Made by a program: the position numbers and the translations under genes
Shown: piece by piece, positions 15,683-24,327 of the stretch
Numbering within the stretch: position 1 is the first letter of the stretch
How the letters are laid out: every line of letters starts with the position of its first letter
The notes under the pieces: model-generated
Told to the model about the DNA's origin: nothing
The model's input: the letters and a program-made list of their open reading frames with translations, nothing else
Database searches by the model: none
Assembly (NCBI GenBank): GCA_030447945.1
Contig: JAUJNV010000018.1
Span: 1 to 25,799 of the forward strand
Length of the DNA: 25,799 nucleotides
Source: Fimbriimonas sp.
Lineage (GTDB): Bacteria > Armatimonadota > Fimbriimonadia > Fimbriimonadales > Fimbriimonadaceae
Reading direction: 5' to 3'

Positions 15683-16668
15683 GGCCGGAAAACGAACTTG
15701 ATCCCGCGCCCCTGCCGCAGGTCCTCGAAGACGGCGGCCCCTTCCTCCAGGCTCCGCTCGGCGGTGATGAGGGGGGTCAGGTCCATTTTTCCGCCGACGA
15801 GCCAATCGCGCGCGGTGCGGACGGCTTCGGTGCCGAAGTGGAAGGGGCTGAGGAGCGTGATCTGGTCGTAGTGCAGGCGCTTGGTGTCGAAGCAGGCCTG
15901 GGTGCCCGGCGGGCAGCCGCCGAAGAGCATGACCGTCCCGCCCCGGCGAGGGAGCGCCGGGGCGCGCTCCCAGACCTCCACCTGGCCCGTGCATTCCACC
16001 ACCACGTCGTAGGCTCCTTCCTCGGGAATATAGACGTAGGGCACGACCCGCGCCCCCAGCCGCTCGCCCGCTTCCAGCCGCGAGGAGTTACGCCCCGCGA
16101 GCGTGACACGGGCGCCTTTGAGCCGCAGGGCGGCGACGAACATCAGCCCGATCGCGCCCGGCCCGATCACGAGCGCCTTGTCCCCCTCCCGAACGTCCAG
16201 CATCCCCACGCCTTGGGCGACGCAGGCCAACGGCTCCAGCAGGCTCGCGATCTCGAACGGCAAGCCCTCGGGCTTAGGAAAGAGGTTGAGCCGGGCGATC
16301 CGTTCAGGGACGAGCAGGTATTCCGCGAAGCTGCCCAAGACCTTCGTCGCCATGATGCTCTGGCAAAGGTTCTCCTGCCCCCGCCGGCACCACGCGCACG
16401 CTTGGCAAGGCGCCGAGTGGACCCCCATCACCTCCTGGCCGGGCGCAAAGGGTGCGCCCTCGCCCGCCGCCGCCACCACGCCGCTGTACTCGTGCCCGAA
16501 CGGCCCCGGCATAGGGATCTGCGGGTGCCCCCGCAGGAACGCCTTAAGGTCCGTGCCGCACGTCGTGGCCGCCGCTACCCGCACGAGACCCTCGCCCGGC
16601 CCCGGCTGCGGCACGGGAATCTCGCGCAGGGCGAGACAACCAGGCTCTTGGAGGACCAGCGCACGCAT
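15679..16668 (-). CDS. Zinc-dependent alcohol/polyol dehydrogenase (MDR family, 329 aa)
   Basis: I prefer the ATG at 16666-16668 (MRALVLQEPGCLALREI), the usual family start; a TTG nine codons upstream (16693-16695) is possible, and neither has a clear ribosome-binding site. Catalytic-zinc ligands lie in ATTCGTDLKAFLRG and FGHEYSG. The structural zinc has four cysteines in CQACAWCRRGQENLC. The dinucleotide motif is VIGPGAIG. It oxidises a secondary alcohol of a sugar, polyol or hydroxy amino acid with NAD(P). The next gene is a second enzyme of this family, started on its stop codon (ATGA), then a cupin. Two consecutive dehydrogenases suggest successive oxidations in one carbohydrate pathway. 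Confidence 0.88.
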   Translation of the reverse strand: MRALVLQEPGCLALREIPVPQPGPGEGLVRVAAATTCGTDLKAFLRGHPQIPMPGPFGHEYSGVVAAAGEGAPFAPGQEVMGVHSAPCQACAWCRRGQENLCQSIMATKVLGSFAEYLLVPERIARLNLFPKPEGLPFEIASLLEPLACVAQGVGMLDVREGDKALVIGPGAIGLMFVAALRLKGARVTLAGRNSSRLEAGERLGARVVPYVYIPEEGAYDVVVECTGQVEVWERAPALPRRGGTVMLFGGCPPGTQACFDTKRLHYDQITLLSPFHFGTEAVRTARDWLVGGKMDLTPLITAERSLEEGAAVFEDLRQGRGIKFVFRP

Positions 16669-16719
16669 CGTCGGGGGAAGAAGAGGGGTTTCCAAGGTCA
16701 GGTGTTTCTACGCCTTGCG

Positions 16720-16822
16720 TCGTTGGTCGTTGATCGTGGGTGGTTGGTCGTGGAGAGGGAGAAGGCGCGGTCACCGCTCTCTACGACCCACGACCAACGA
16801 CCAACGACCAACGACCAACGAG
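16720..16822. repeat. Inverted repeat of iterated ACGACCA heptamers
   Basis: The right side (16777-16822) has at least four perfect copies of ACGACCA in tandem. The left side (16721-16757) has the complementary CGTTGGTCGTTGATCGTG and GGTTGGTCGTGGAGAG. The two sides are separated by about 20 bases. It fills most of the region between the divergent dehydrogenase and SRPBCC genes, so it may overlap both promoters. Confidence 0.85.
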
Positions 16823-16838
16823 CCTCCCCCTCGATGCC

Positions 16839-17275
16839 GTGCAAGTCGAGACCACCGGATCGAGGCTCCCCTCGAGCGCGTCTACGCCATCGCCAAGGAC
16901 AGCGCCGCCTATCCCGAGTACATGAAAGAGGTGAAGAGCATCACCCTGGTCGAGACCGGGGACGGGCGTGTCGTCGCCGACTGGGTGGGCGTGGTGCCGA
17001 GCTTCGGGCTGAAGGTGCGATGGCGGCAGGAGGAGGATTGGGACGACGCCACCCACTCCAGCCGGTTCCGCCAGCTCGGGGGACTACGACCGCCTGGAAG
17101 GCACCTGGGCGTTTCCGCGAGGAGAACGGCGGCACGCGCTTCGACCAGACGCTGGACTACGAATACAACGTCCCTACCCTCGGCCCCCTGGTGAAGAAGG
17201 TCATCCACGGCATCGTAAAGAAGAACCCTGGAGAGTGAACGAGGCGTTCAAGAAGCGGGCGTGGAAACCCCGACG
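16839..17275 (+). pseudogene. SRPBCC/polyketide cyclase-like (RatA/COQ10 type) protein, frameshifted
   Basis: From a GTG at 16839 the frame reads VQVETT, then after one lost base IEAPLERVYAIAKDSAAYPE, YMKEVKSITLVETGDG and FGLKVRWRQEEDWDDA. After another break near 17085 it reads FREENGGTRFDQTLDYEYN and GPLVKKVIHGIVKKN, then NEAFKKRA. This order (APLERVYA...D...YPEYM near the start, a helix ending in KK at the end) is that of small START-like lipid- or ligand-binding proteins. At least three indels are required. The stop is not certain. The start could also be the ATG at 16833. Function is unknown beyond hydrophobic-ligand binding. Confidence 0.7.
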
Positions 17276-17297
17276 AGGCATCGGCGCCCCGCCGATG

Positions 17298-17318
17298 ATC
17301 GTGTGTCTCGCACACGAT
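17298..17318 (+). terminator. Hairpin after the SRPBCC gene, terminator or RNA structure
   Basis: ATCGTGTG and CACACGAT form a perfect 8-bp stem around TCTCG. There is no T-tract, so it may be a Rho-independent-like pause or only a structured 3' end. A GC-rich hairpin (ACCGGGGCTGGCACCCCGG region, about 17349-17370) follows before the methyltransferase start. Confidence 0.35.
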
Positions 17319-17401
17319 GAACTCTCGGACAAATCCGATCAGGTAGGAACCGGGGCTGGCACCCCGGCCTCAAGCGTCGGATCATCTAACCAGGGACGCC
17401 G

Positions 17402-17998
17402 ATGCACAAGCTGGACATGGATCTTTACCAACGCTATAAGCAGGACCTCAGCATCGAAGCCGTCTTGCGCGGGCACCGGCTGCTGACCTTCGCACGACTT
17501 GGGGCTCTTCAGCCCATCGAGATCGATGAGGGCACCCGCCTCCTGCTGGACCACCTGGAGATCGAGCGCGCCGACGTGTGCCTCGACGTCGGCTGCGGCT
17601 ACGGCCCTATTGGGGTCGCGATGGCGAAGGACGCGCCGGAGGGCAGGGGTCCACATGGTGGACAAAGACTTCGTCGCGGTGGACTACGCACGCCGGAACG
17701 CGGAGATGAACGGCTTGCGGAACTGCGAGGCGATCCTCAGCAACGGCCTGGGCCACGTCCCCGAAGGCATCCGGTTCGACAACATCGCCTCCAACCTCCC
17801 GGCGAAGGTGGGCAACGAGCTGTTCTACGTCCTCTTTACCGACGTCCGCAACCGCCTGAAGCCGGGCCGCGCGGTTCACGGTGGTGACGGTGGGCGGCCT
17901 GCGCGAGTACGTGAAGCGCAACTTCCGCGAGATCTTCGGCAACTACGACAAGCTCCAGCAGGGCCGAGCACACGGTCTCGATGGCCGTACGCGAGTAG
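17402..17998 (+). pseudogene. RsmC-like class I methyltransferase, frameshifted (about 198 codons)
   Basis: From the ATG at 17402 the protein begins MHKLDMDLYQRYKQDLSIEA and LRGHRLLTF, then the SAM-binding motif I CLDVGCGYGPIGVAMA. The frame changes near 17645 and continues with HMVDKDFVAVDYARRNAEMN, then ASNLPAKVGNELFYVLF, the place of the catalytic N-P-P-F/Y motif. It changes again near 17875 to VVTVGGLREYVKRNF and EHTVSMAVRE with a TAG at 17996-17998. The start-to-stop distance is a multiple of three, so the indels cancel. The family methylates the exocyclic amine of rRNA guanines; the NLPAK variant makes the target uncertain. The 3' end is convergent with a MerR regulator. Confidence 0.8.
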
Positions 17999-18271
17999 TT
18001 TCCAGGCGGCCTGTTCGCGTGCTGCGGAGCAGGTGGCGACGCGCGCCGGCGATGCTGAACATCTCGTCGCGCAGGAGGCGCTTGATCGAGAGCACGGTGC
18101 GGATGTCCTCCGGCCGGTATCGCCGCTGTCCGCCTTCGGTGCGGACAGGGTTCAGGAAGGGCTCAAACTCCCCTTTCCCAGTAGCGCAGAATGTATACCT
18201 CCACGCCCGTGATCTCGGCGACCGCGCCAATGCCGACCGCTTCGACTTCCTCACACGCTTCCAGTGCCCAT
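17999..18271 (-). pseudogene. MerR family transcriptional regulator, short and frameshifted
   Basis: An ATG at 18269-18271 is followed, after an indel, by GIGAVAEITGVEVYILRYWE, the MerR helix-turn-helix. Another frame continues with FEPFLNPVRTEGGQRRYRPE and DIRTVLSIKRLLRDEMFSIA, the wing and second helix of the winged-helix domain. The RRY and RYWE positions are those that contact DNA in the family. The C-terminal end is unclear and runs into the convergent methyltransferase gene. Only the DNA-binding domain and a short tail exist, as in many small MerR-like regulators. No effector domain or metal-binding Cys is visible. Confidence 0.7.
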
Positions 18272-18324
18272 AGCCTTAAGTCTTTATCGGCACGTTCCCC
18301 GTGATATTGCAGGGGGTATTGGCT

Positions 18325-18463
18325 ATTGACCATTGACGTTCCGACTAATCCGAGTGATAGGTAACCGCAGAGCCATAGTTCGCCGGAGCGTGAGCTGCTA
18401 CGAACCTGAGTGGTAGGAGGAGCTGCAATGGTCAATCGTCAATCCCATCAATCGTCAATGTCC
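18325..18463. repeat. Iterated GTCAATC/ATTGACC heptamers, two blocks in opposite orientation
   Basis: The left block (18325-18338) reads ATTGACCATTGACG. The right block (18427-18463) contains GGTCAATCGTCAATC and ATCGTCAATG, the complementary units. The 88 bases between include GTTCGCCGGAGCG and CTGCTACGAAC, which can form a weak hairpin. The region lies between the divergent MerR and M14 peptidase genes. Confidence 0.7.
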
Positions 18464-18497
18464 ATAAGGGCCGTACTCCAAACGATACACTGCGGAC

Positions 18498-21018
18498 ATG
18501 CTGGCACCCGCCCTGATCGCCGGCCTCGTGGCCTTGCGCCGCAGCCGCTGAACTTCTACGCGGACGCTCCCTACAACACCGACGTCCCTCGGCCCGAGGC
18601 GATCCTCGGGTACGGACCGGGGACGCGCCACACGACGTTCGGCGCGAGCAAGAGGCGGTCGTGCTCGAGATCGCCGCCAAGGCGAAGGCGCGCGTGCGGA
18701 TGATCCAGTACGGCAAGAGCGTCGAAGGGCGGCCGCCTGCGTGTTCGTGGTCTCGAACGAGGACAACATCGCCCGGCTCGACGGGCATCCGCCGCGACCT
18801 CCAGGCGATGGCGAACCCCGAGCTGCCGGCCGAAGAGCTTCAGCTCATCAAGCGAGCCGGACGCCCGCCGTCGTGTGGATCAACGAGTGCATCCACGGCA
18901 ACGAGCCCGCTTCGTTCGAGTCCGCGATATGCTGTTCCTACAACCTCGCGCCTCCCAAAGCCGCCGCATCACCGACACGTTGGACGAGGCGATCGTGATC
19001 CTCAACCCCGTCTACAACCCGGGACGCAGCACGAGCAGTTCGCCGTCTACAACGCTCCGTCGCGACCGGCTCCCCGAGCCCACCAGCTACGAGCACTTGG
19101 AGCCGGGCATCCTCTGGGGCCGGACGAACCACTACCGGTTCGACATGAACCGCGATCGCGTCGCGATGTCGCAGGACGAGACCCGGCAGGAAGTCGCCGA
19201 GTTCCTGCGCTGGAACCCCACGTGTATGTGGACCAGCACGGGCAGACCCCGAACTACTTTTTTCCGCCGAACCGATGGCGATCAACGCCAACGGGACCGC
19301 GCGGTGGTCGCATGGACGGGGATCTTCAACTGCGCGACGGGGCGGGCGTTCGACATCCAGGGCTGGACTTCCTCCACGAAGGACGTCTTTGACCTCTACT
19401 TCCCAGGATACCTGGACTCCTGGGCTCTCCGGCGCGATCGGCATGACGCACGACCGACGGCGCAAGCAGTCGCCCGTCGACGGGCGGACGGCTCCATTCT
19501 CACCCTGCGCGACGGCATCGAGAAGCACTTCTGCCGCGCTCACCGTCATCGCAGCACCGCGCAGAACCGGGAGGCGCTCCTGACGGACTACGTGAGCTTC
19601 AAGAGCCGCGCCGTCTCCGGCGCGCACGCCGGGGAGGTTCCGGCGCGTCGTCCTCACTCTCCCAGGACCCCCGCCGCTGGTAGCGCCCAGCAGCTCCTCG
19701 CGCGGAGCGGCATTGTTTCTCGCGTTCGCCGCCGTGCCGTTCCGCCAGCCCGACGCTCACTCCTATTGGGGCGGCGAGTCGGGCGGCGCGGTTCCGCCGA
19801 GGGGTCGCTGGTCGTCGACATGGCCCAGTCCCGGGGTCCCCTCGCGAAGGCGCTCCTGGAGCCGAAGCCCGAGTTCGAGCGAGTTCGAGCGAGCCCAGCG
19901 CGAAGAAGAACTCTGCTCCCGAGGGGAGACCTACCCCGGGCCGGACGAGGAGTTCTACGACATCACGGGCTGGAGCCTGCCCTACTCGCACAACCTGAAG
20001 GCCTGGTGGCGCGGAGTCCGCGCCCCCGGTCGAGACCCAGCCCACGCCGCCTACCGGGACGGACCCCGCCGCGACTTTGCCGCGGTCCACCGTCGGCTAC
20101 GCCCTCGTCTACCGGGACCAGGACGACATCCTCGCGGCCTACGACATCCTGCAAGCGGGCGTCCGGGTCCGTGGCGACGAAGCCGATCCAGGCGGGACGC
20201 CGCTCCTATCCCCGCGGCACATCTATCTTCCTGAGGGCGCGGAACGAGGGAAGGGTACGAGCGGGCGCTCGTGCGGGCGGGCCTGAGGCGGCGTGTCGTC
20301 TTCGAACGCCTGACCGAGCTAGCTAGGAGGGGCCGCGAGGGGCCCGGCAGCGGCAGCGTCCAGGCGCTGCGGCGCCCGAATATAGCTGTCGTCTTTGGGC
20401 GTAGCGGCGACGCGTCCGGGTTCGGTCCGCTCTGGTACCTCATGGAGCGGACCTTCGACCTCCCCTTCACGCCGCTGCGCAGCGACGCCCTCGGCGGCGA
20501 TCTCTCGAAGTACACCTGCATCGTCTTCCCCACCAACTCGGGCGCGACGGCGAGCGCCAGCTTCGCGAGGTCCAGAATCTTGAGGCTACGCGGTCGCCTT
20601 GGACCCCGACTGGGCCGTCGGAACCTCCGGCCGGTGACGCTGGCCTCGCGTACCGCCACTTCCCTCCCCGGCGCTCTCTTCCGCGCGCAGATGGACCTCG
20701 AAGCTCCTCAGCTACGGCTACGAAGCGCCCGAGCAGGGCCGTATCGAGCTCGCCGTCCCCGTCGCCGGAGACCGGTTCTACACGGTCCGCCGCCAAGGCG
20801 GCAGCGTGGTCGCCTTCCTGGAGCACGGCCGCTCCTGAGCGGCTGGGCCTGGGACGACACCAAGTCGGCTCTCGCGGGCGCGAAGTCTGGCTCCAGGACA
20901 CTCCCCTCGGCCGGGGCCGCTCGGTGATCTTCACCCAAGACCCGACCGAGCGCGCCGCAGGTCGGGCCTGAACAAGATGCTCCTGAACGCGATGCTGATG
21001 GGGACCGGACCGCAGTAG
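18498..21018 (+). pseudogene. Large M14 family zinc carboxypeptidase, many frameshifts
   Basis: The ATG at 18498 opens a signal peptide (MLAPALIAGLVAL). Read across frames, the protein has APYNTDVPRPEAILGYGPGT, AAKAKARVRMIQYGKSVEGR and WINECIHGNEPASFES, with the H..E zinc ligands near 18894-18905. RTNHYRFDMNRDRVAMSQDE and VDQHGQTPNYFF follow, with the third zinc His near 19237. GAIGMTH near 19443 precedes the expected catalytic Glu, lost to an indel. The C-terminal half includes EGSLVVDMAQSRGPLAKALL, EEFYDITGWSLPYSHNLKAW and GFGPLWYLMERTFDLPF, ending LNKMLLNAMLMGTGPQ at the TAG 21016-21018. About 840 codons match large secreted M14 peptidases of this kind. More than ten indels are needed. Confidence 0.85.
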
Positions 21019-21069
21019 GCGCGGCCAAGCGCATCTCCCAAGCGGGCGGGAACATGTAATAGGAGAGCA

Positions 21070-21789
21070 ATGACTTCCGCCGTGGCTCTCATTCGGCTTC
21101 TGTTCCAACACTGTCCCTCCGGACACGGCCGCACTTCGGGCGCTTGCGCGCAGTACCGACCATTCGGAGCGAACTGAGATTCAACATCTCGACGAGAAGA
21201 TGAAGGCGCTGAAGAGGCGTCGGCTGAGCGGCTGGAGGCTTCCATGCCGGGAAGGACGTGCTCTGGTCGATCTCGCGTCTCTCTGAGGAGGGGGTCGACG
21301 GTCCGGAGGCGGCCAAGGGAAAGCGTACGTCCGGGCCGCCAAGCAGTTAGAGAGGGAACGCGCGTCTGGGAAGCCGGACGCGGAAGCAGCCCATGCCTGG
21401 GTCCTCCTCAAGACAGGGAGTACCGGAGGAAGAACGCTCTCGCACGACGGCTCGTGCGGAAATCGCCGGCATCTGGCCCCGCGTGGGCGCGCTAGCCGAT
21501 GTACTGAACGAAGAGGAAGTCGATCATCAATGGCAACGTTGCCGCAGTTCAAGATGGGCGACTATCGGGACTGGAAGACGCGGCACGCCTCTCCGGCATT
21601 TGTTCGAGACCATCGCCCGACGGTCGAAAGGCAATGTGCAGAGGCAACAGCAGGGCACCGGGGAGGCGGCGGACAGCAGGAAGAGCCTGGCGCCGAACGA
21701 TCCTCGTCTACATGAGCGTTGCCAGAGTAAAGGGTTTGTCCGACGATGGCTCGGTTCATGCTGAAGCGGTTCTCGCAGGCCTGAAATGA
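21070..21789 (+). pseudogene. Helical-repeat (TPR-like) protein, frameshifted
   Basis: The ATG at 21070 has a strong AGGAGAG just upstream. Across frames I read SNTVPPDTAALRALARSTDH, EIQHLDEKMKALKRR, DVLWSISRLSEEGVDGPEAA, KAYVRAAKQLERERASGKPD and AEAAHAWVLLKTG. These are followed by EYRRKNALARRLVRKSPASG, LADVLNEEEVD and a last segment NDPRLHER...RVKGLSDDGSVHAEAVLAGL to the TGA at 21787-21789. The pattern of amphipathic helices with Ala, Leu and 'P-x-x-P/D' turns suggests TPR-like repeats. The 240-codon length matches the next gene, which may be related. No function can be given. Confidence 0.5.
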
Positions 21790-21852
21790 CTCAGAGTTCC
21801 TGAACAGCCCTATCGACCGCAGCCGCTGACGGCAGAACGGCTTCGAAATACC

Positions 21853-22587
21853 GTGGACACGCGGATCATGAGCATTTCAACGCCATGTCAGCACGGCGCT
21901 GAATGGATGAGCGCGGCGGCGCGAGCCTTCGCGCAGGTCGTGCAGGAGCCGGGCGCCGAGGTGGAGACGCTGGTGCGGGAGGTTCGGTCTCTTCCCCAAG
22001 CGGAGGCGTCGGCACTCCTCAGCGAGATCGCTCCGATCTTCATCCTCGTAGGCGAGCCGCGCCGCATGGTTGAATTGGCGGCGCTCGCGGTGGCCGCCGG
22101 GCCCCACGACGGGAAGGCCGCCATCGTTCATCTGGACGCCCTGTCGAGCGTCGAGGATGGTCCTAAGGAGGCAGCCAAGGTCGGGGCGCTCTACGCCGAG
22201 CGGACAAACTCGCGGCCGGTCCGACAGCGTCTGGTGAAGGCGCTGGATATCGAGGGGCGGCGCAGCGAGGCACTCCGAGAAGTGGGCAAGATCCTCGCGC
22301 GCTGGCCTGACGATCCTTTTGCCCGTCTCGCGCGTATTGCGCTGGAACTGGAGAGTCCCGACTCGGAGCGCACGTTTCGCGCGAACTTCGCGCAAATCCG
22401 GGCGTTCGTGGCGGACAAGACCGTTGACAAAGATCTTCGTCACGATGCCGAGATGCTCTTGGCGCTCCACCTGGGGATCGCCGGAGAAACGGACGAAGCA
22501 CGGAAAATCCTGCAGAAGCTGGTCGAGGAGGGGGACGAGGACACCCAGAAAGAGGCGAACTCGGCGCTGAAGGCGCTGGACTCCTAA
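21853..22587 (+). CDS. Helical-repeat (TPR-like) protein, unknown function (244 aa)
   Basis: The frame is open from a GTG at 21853; ATGs at 21868 and 21907 are possible starts, and none has a clear ribosome-binding site. The protein is almost all helical, with pairs such as PRRMVELAALAVAAGPHDGK, EAAKVGALYAERTNSRPVRQ, SEALREVGKILARWPDDPFA and DEARKILQKLVEEGDEDTQK. The last two fit the TPR consensus (A near position 8, W.PDD turn). There is no signal peptide or transmembrane helix, so it is probably cytoplasmic. TPR arrays usually bind other proteins. Its frame is intact although its upstream neighbour is broken. Confidence 0.65.
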   Translation: MDTRIMSISTPCQHGAEWMSAAARAFAQVVQEPGAEVETLVREVRSLPQAEASALLSEIAPIFILVGEPRRMVELAALAVAAGPHDGKAAIVHLDALSSVEDGPKEAAKVGALYAERTNSRPVRQRLVKALDIEGRRSEALREVGKILARWPDDPFARLARIALELESPDSERTFRANFAQIRAFVADKTVDKDLRHDAEMLLALHLGIAGETDEARKILQKLVEEGDEDTQKEANSALKALDS

Positions 22588-22608
22588 GCCCTTCCCTCCT
22601 CAGGCCCG

Positions 22609-22911
22609 CTAGGGGAGCTTTGGGAAATATTGGCCGAAGCCCTTCACCCGATCCTGCCGAAACCCCACCCAGTAATGTCCCATGGGATCGGTGACGGCGT
22701 AGGTCCAGTCGGCCTCCCGCATCACGTCGTAGCCCCTGAGGTCCGAGGGCCAGCCGATCGCCCATGTGACCATCTCTCGCGTCATGCCGTTGCGTAGTCG
22801 GCGAGCGAGGCGTGAGCGCGCGGATGGCCGGAGGCGACGGCCCTTGGGACAGTGGAGCGATCAGGCTCAGCAAAACCGGTGCTAGGAATATGTGATTCTT
22901 GGGTTATCCAT
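22609..22911 (-). pseudogene. Smallest member of the GMT...WA.GWP secreted family, frameshifted (about 100 codons)
   Basis: From an ATG at 22909-22911 and a frame change, a signal-like stretch is read (HIFLAPVLLSLIAPLSQG). Another frame then gives RLRNGMTREMVTWAIGWPSD at 22747-22788 and its flank, then DVMREADWTYAVTDPMGHYW and QYFPKLP to the TAG at 22609-22611. The 14 residues GMTREMVTWAIGWP align with the C-terminal motif of the next two proteins. The start and stop are in the same phase, so two cancelling indels would restore about 100 residues. It lacks the large N-terminal region of its paralogues. The motif resembles the 'GMT..V....G.P' pattern of SmpA/OmlA (BamE) domains, which is only an analogy. 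Confidence 0.55.
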
Positions 22912-22925
22912 TTCAAGCAGTGGGT

Positions 22926-24278
22926 TCACTGGGTGCGGCGAATCGTGATGCGGGCGAGCCGCTGCCCCTCGTAGGGGTAGCGCTGAAACTCGAGCCGCTC
23001 GACGCTGTCCGCCGTGGCGTATCGCCAGATGGGCAAGGCGCGCATCTGGGCTTCCGTCTTGAACTCAGAGGGCCAGCCTCGCGCCCAGGCGACGTGGTCC
23101 GACGTCATACCGACGGTTGGCTTCTGCTGCAGGATCGCCCGGTCGAAGCGCTGCCACTCGGCCCAAGCGGCGGATCGGCCCTCGCCGCGCGACATCGGGT
23201 CGAACGGGTTTTTGCCGCTGAACCGCCGTCCGAAATCCCAAGCGCCCGCTACCACTAGGTGCCATCCGGAATAGGTCTTCGGTTCCATTTCGAGACCCGG
23301 ATTGTCGGCGTAAAACGTTTCGTGGGGCGTGTCCGGAGTTATCCAGCCTTCAGTCGGCCGTGCCTCCGGGGGCATGTCCAGCGTCACGAGGAGCGGGTCG
23401 AGCGCCAAGAACGAAGTCCGGGTCCATGAGGTTTCCTCCCCGCGCCCGAGGGTCAGCCTGCGGACTCCCGCGACGCGGAAGATGCGCCGGATGCGGGGTG
23501 GGCGGTTTGCGGGAGCCTCCCATAGCGAGAGGTAGGCGGGATCCGGGCCGGTGCCCCAGGCCCACGTGCCGCCGAACATCCAAGCCACTTGCTCCTCGAA
23601 CCGCTGCCGTAGGTCCCGCAGCTCGGGGTCCTCTTTCAGGGGGGTGAGAAAAAGGTGGCCGTCCTTAGGCACGAAGACCGGCTCCGCCCGCCCCTCCACG
23701 CGATAGCGCCGGCCGGCGGGCGTCTCCTCCTCCAAGGTCCACTCTCGCATATGCCCTACCTGTTCTCCGTACCCTGGCTTCCCGGGGCTTTCGGGATAGT
23801 AGGCGCCGCTCGTCAGAACGAACCGGTGGGGAACCCGCTTACCTTCGGGCGAAAGCCACAGCCGAATCGGCGCGATCCGCTTCGTCTGGCTCCACCGACG
23901 GCGGTTGCGGGTGAGGTCAAAGACGACTCTCCCCGAAAGCACATACATTCCCGGGGCTAAGCCGGTCCGGTCGAAATCCGCGGAGATCCAAGCCTGGTGC
24001 CGGGGCGACATCAGGCCGTAGGGTCGCCGGTTGTCGGGGTCCTTTTCGCTTAAGGCGTAGGACCGCTGGGGAGGACCTACGGTGCGACCGTCCTTCAGGA
24101 TTGCCAGACGCGCCACCGCCCCTTTCACGGCAAACGACCGCTCCGACTTAAGGTCCAGCAGGAGCGGAACGTTGCCGCGCCAGCCGGCTGTCGGCGTGGC
24201 AAAAACCTCGACCACCTCGGCCTTGGAGAAGGGAGCCTTAACTTGTCCCAGGATCGGAGCGAGCAGAAAGGCCAGCAT
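22926..24278 (-). CDS. Secreted protein of the GMT...WA.GWP family, long form (450 aa)
   Basis: I chose the ATG at 24276-24278 because it opens a short signal peptide (MLAFLLAPILGQ); the frame is open to a TTG at 24318-24320. Residues about 15-170 look like a beta-rich domain (NVPLLLDLKSERSFAVKGAV, GLAPGMYVLSGRVVFDLTRN) that could bind a carbohydrate or wall component. The rest is shared with the gene upstream: RRYRVEG...PVFV, VAWMFGGTW, PPRIRRIFRV, LLVTLDMP, TYSGWHLVV, RRFSGKNPF and GMTSDHVAWARGWP at 23070-23111. No catalytic motif is recognised. The frame is intact. It follows the shorter paralogue by 49 bp and precedes the smallest by 14 bp. Confidence 0.7.
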   Translation of the reverse strand: MLAFLLAPILGQVKAPFSKAEVVEVFATPTAGWRGNVPLLLDLKSERSFAVKGAVARLAILKDGRTVGPPQRSYALSEKDPDNRRPYGLMSPRHQAWISADFDRTGLAPGMYVLSGRVVFDLTRNRRRWSQTKRIAPIRLWLSPEGKRVPHRFVLTSGAYYPESPGKPGYGEQVGHMREWTLEEETPAGRRYRVEGRAEPVFVPKDGHLFLTPLKEDPELRDLRQRFEEQVAWMFGGTWAWGTGPDPAYLSLWEAPANRPPRIRRIFRVAGVRRLTLGRGEETSWTRTSFLALDPLLVTLDMPPEARPTEGWITPDTPHETFYADNPGLEMEPKTYSGWHLVVAGAWDFGRRFSGKNPFDPMSRGEGRSAAWAEWQRFDRAILQQKPTVGMTSDHVAWARGWPSEFKTEAQMRALPIWRYATADSVERLEFQRYPYEGQRLARITIRRTQ

Positions 24279-24327
24279 ATCGTTCTCGAGTGCGATCGGA
24301 GTCCGAAAGCGTTCCGCCAAGTGCGGA

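Noticed and set aside
15683..15994. N-terminal extension of the second dehydrogenase to 15994
   Set aside because: The extra residues overlap the upstream dehydrogenase gene and are low-complexity. The ATG at 15682 gives the normal family start and an ATGA overlap.
18339..18426. Possible tRNA or small RNA between the heptamer blocks
   Set aside because: A GTTCG and some pairing are present, but no cloverleaf or acceptor stem could be drawn. It is more likely the loop of the repeat region.
12986..18463. CRISPR-like direct repeats
   Set aside because: The repeated units are 7-8 bases, tandem without spacers, and arranged as inverted pairs; no cas gene is present.
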